A program made the position numbers and the translations under genes. The notes beneath the pieces were generated by a model. It had not been told where the DNA came from and ran no database searches. It was given only the letters and a program-made list of their open reading frames with translations. A stretch of 13,830 nt of DNA from DATBAK01 sp036787815 (GTDB lineage Bacteria > Actinomycetota > Acidimicrobiia > IMCC26256 > PALSA-610). Every line of letters begins with the position of its first letter. Positions within the stretch are counted from its first letter, which is position 1. Where the stretch lies: the NCBI GenBank assembly GCA_036787815.1, contig DAIQOP010000090.1:1-13830 (forward strand), given 5' to 3'. Below, in pieces: positions 13,707 to 13,830 of this stretch.

Positions 13707-13830
13707 GACCGATCAGTCTAGAAGCGCGCAGCCAATCGAAGAGGTGGTGAACATCCTGGTGAGCGAGTCGGAATTGCACGCAGCGTGGTCTGCGACTACA
13801 ACAGGAAGTGCCTCGGGCGGAGTATCCGGG
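13707..13830. other. Right-edge region upstream of valS, content unresolved
   Basis: These 124 bases should hold the valS promoter. On the plus strand a frame is open from ATG 13705 to the edge, encoding MTDQSRSAQPIEEVVNILVS and 22 more residues. It also has in-frame GTG starts at 13744, 13747 and 13759, the last preceded by a purine-rich GAGGTGGTG. From GTG 13744 onward the first 15 codons are mostly G/C-ending, so a divergent gene starting here is possible. A minus-strand frame is also open from the edge to a TGA overlapping the valS start. Neither is long enough to decide. Confidence 0.25.
13715..13720 (-). promoter_or_regulatory. Candidate leaderless -10 element for valS
   Basis: TAGACT (TANNNT pattern) ends 8 bases before the valS ATG, which has no Shine-Dalgarno. 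This spacing would start transcription at or next to the ATG, the common actinobacterial leaderless arrangement. No clear -35 element is seen. No T-box leader features are visible in the short stretch available. Confidence 0.35.

Noticed and set aside
11403..13721. Long plus-strand open frame antisense to valS
   Set aside because: The opposite strand encodes a complete ValS with HIGH, KMSKS and editing motifs; this frame is Arg/Val/Glu/His-rich and shows none.

Overview
The window comes from a high-GC actinobacterium-like chromosome, or more likely a draft or metagenome assembly of one, because a run of exactly 100 N interrupts it at 3385-3484. GC is high, third codon positions are mostly G or C, starts are often GTG, and one protein ends in a Thr/Ser-rich tail. 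Gene order matches the conserved actinobacterial valS-folC-ndk-mreBCD-PBP2-rodA-radical SAM-RNase E block known from Streptomyces. I infer Actinomycetota, possibly the Acidimicrobiia, and cannot place it closer. I see no mobile element, CRISPR array, tRNA or rRNA gene.

Every confident gene lies on the minus strand, so transcription runs from high to low coordinates. From the right: valS (valyl-tRNA synthetase, type 2) overlaps folC (folate synthase) by GTGA, and ndk (nucleoside diphosphate kinase) follows after 21 bases. A 118-base spacer with a candidate promoter precedes the cell-shape cluster: mreB (actin-like filament), mreC, mreD, the class B penicillin-binding protein 2 (mrdA) and the SEDS glycosyltransferase rodA. 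Together these form the elongasome, which inserts lateral-wall peptidoglycan in rod-shaped cells.

The N gap removes the last few codons of rodA and all of the rodA/radical SAM junction. Left of it lie two coupled genes of unestablished function: a TIGR03960-type radical SAM protein with a B12-binding-like domain, and its partner TIGR03936/DUF2344, joined by a TGATG overlap. Twelve bases further on begins a gene that runs off the left edge. Its visible 216 codons are a disordered acidic/Pro-rich segment with an Arg/Gly-rich basic island. Position makes it most likely the N-terminal extension of an RNase E/G family ribonuclease.

Coding is almost continuous. Spacers are 1 to 118 bases, apart from the gap and about 124 bases at the right edge. 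The region is conserved housekeeping DNA rather than an accessory island. Points worth a second look are the radical SAM pair, an SD-masking hairpin at mreB, the repeat-encoded MreC tail, patches of different codon use inside valS, and possible leaderless starts at valS and ndk.
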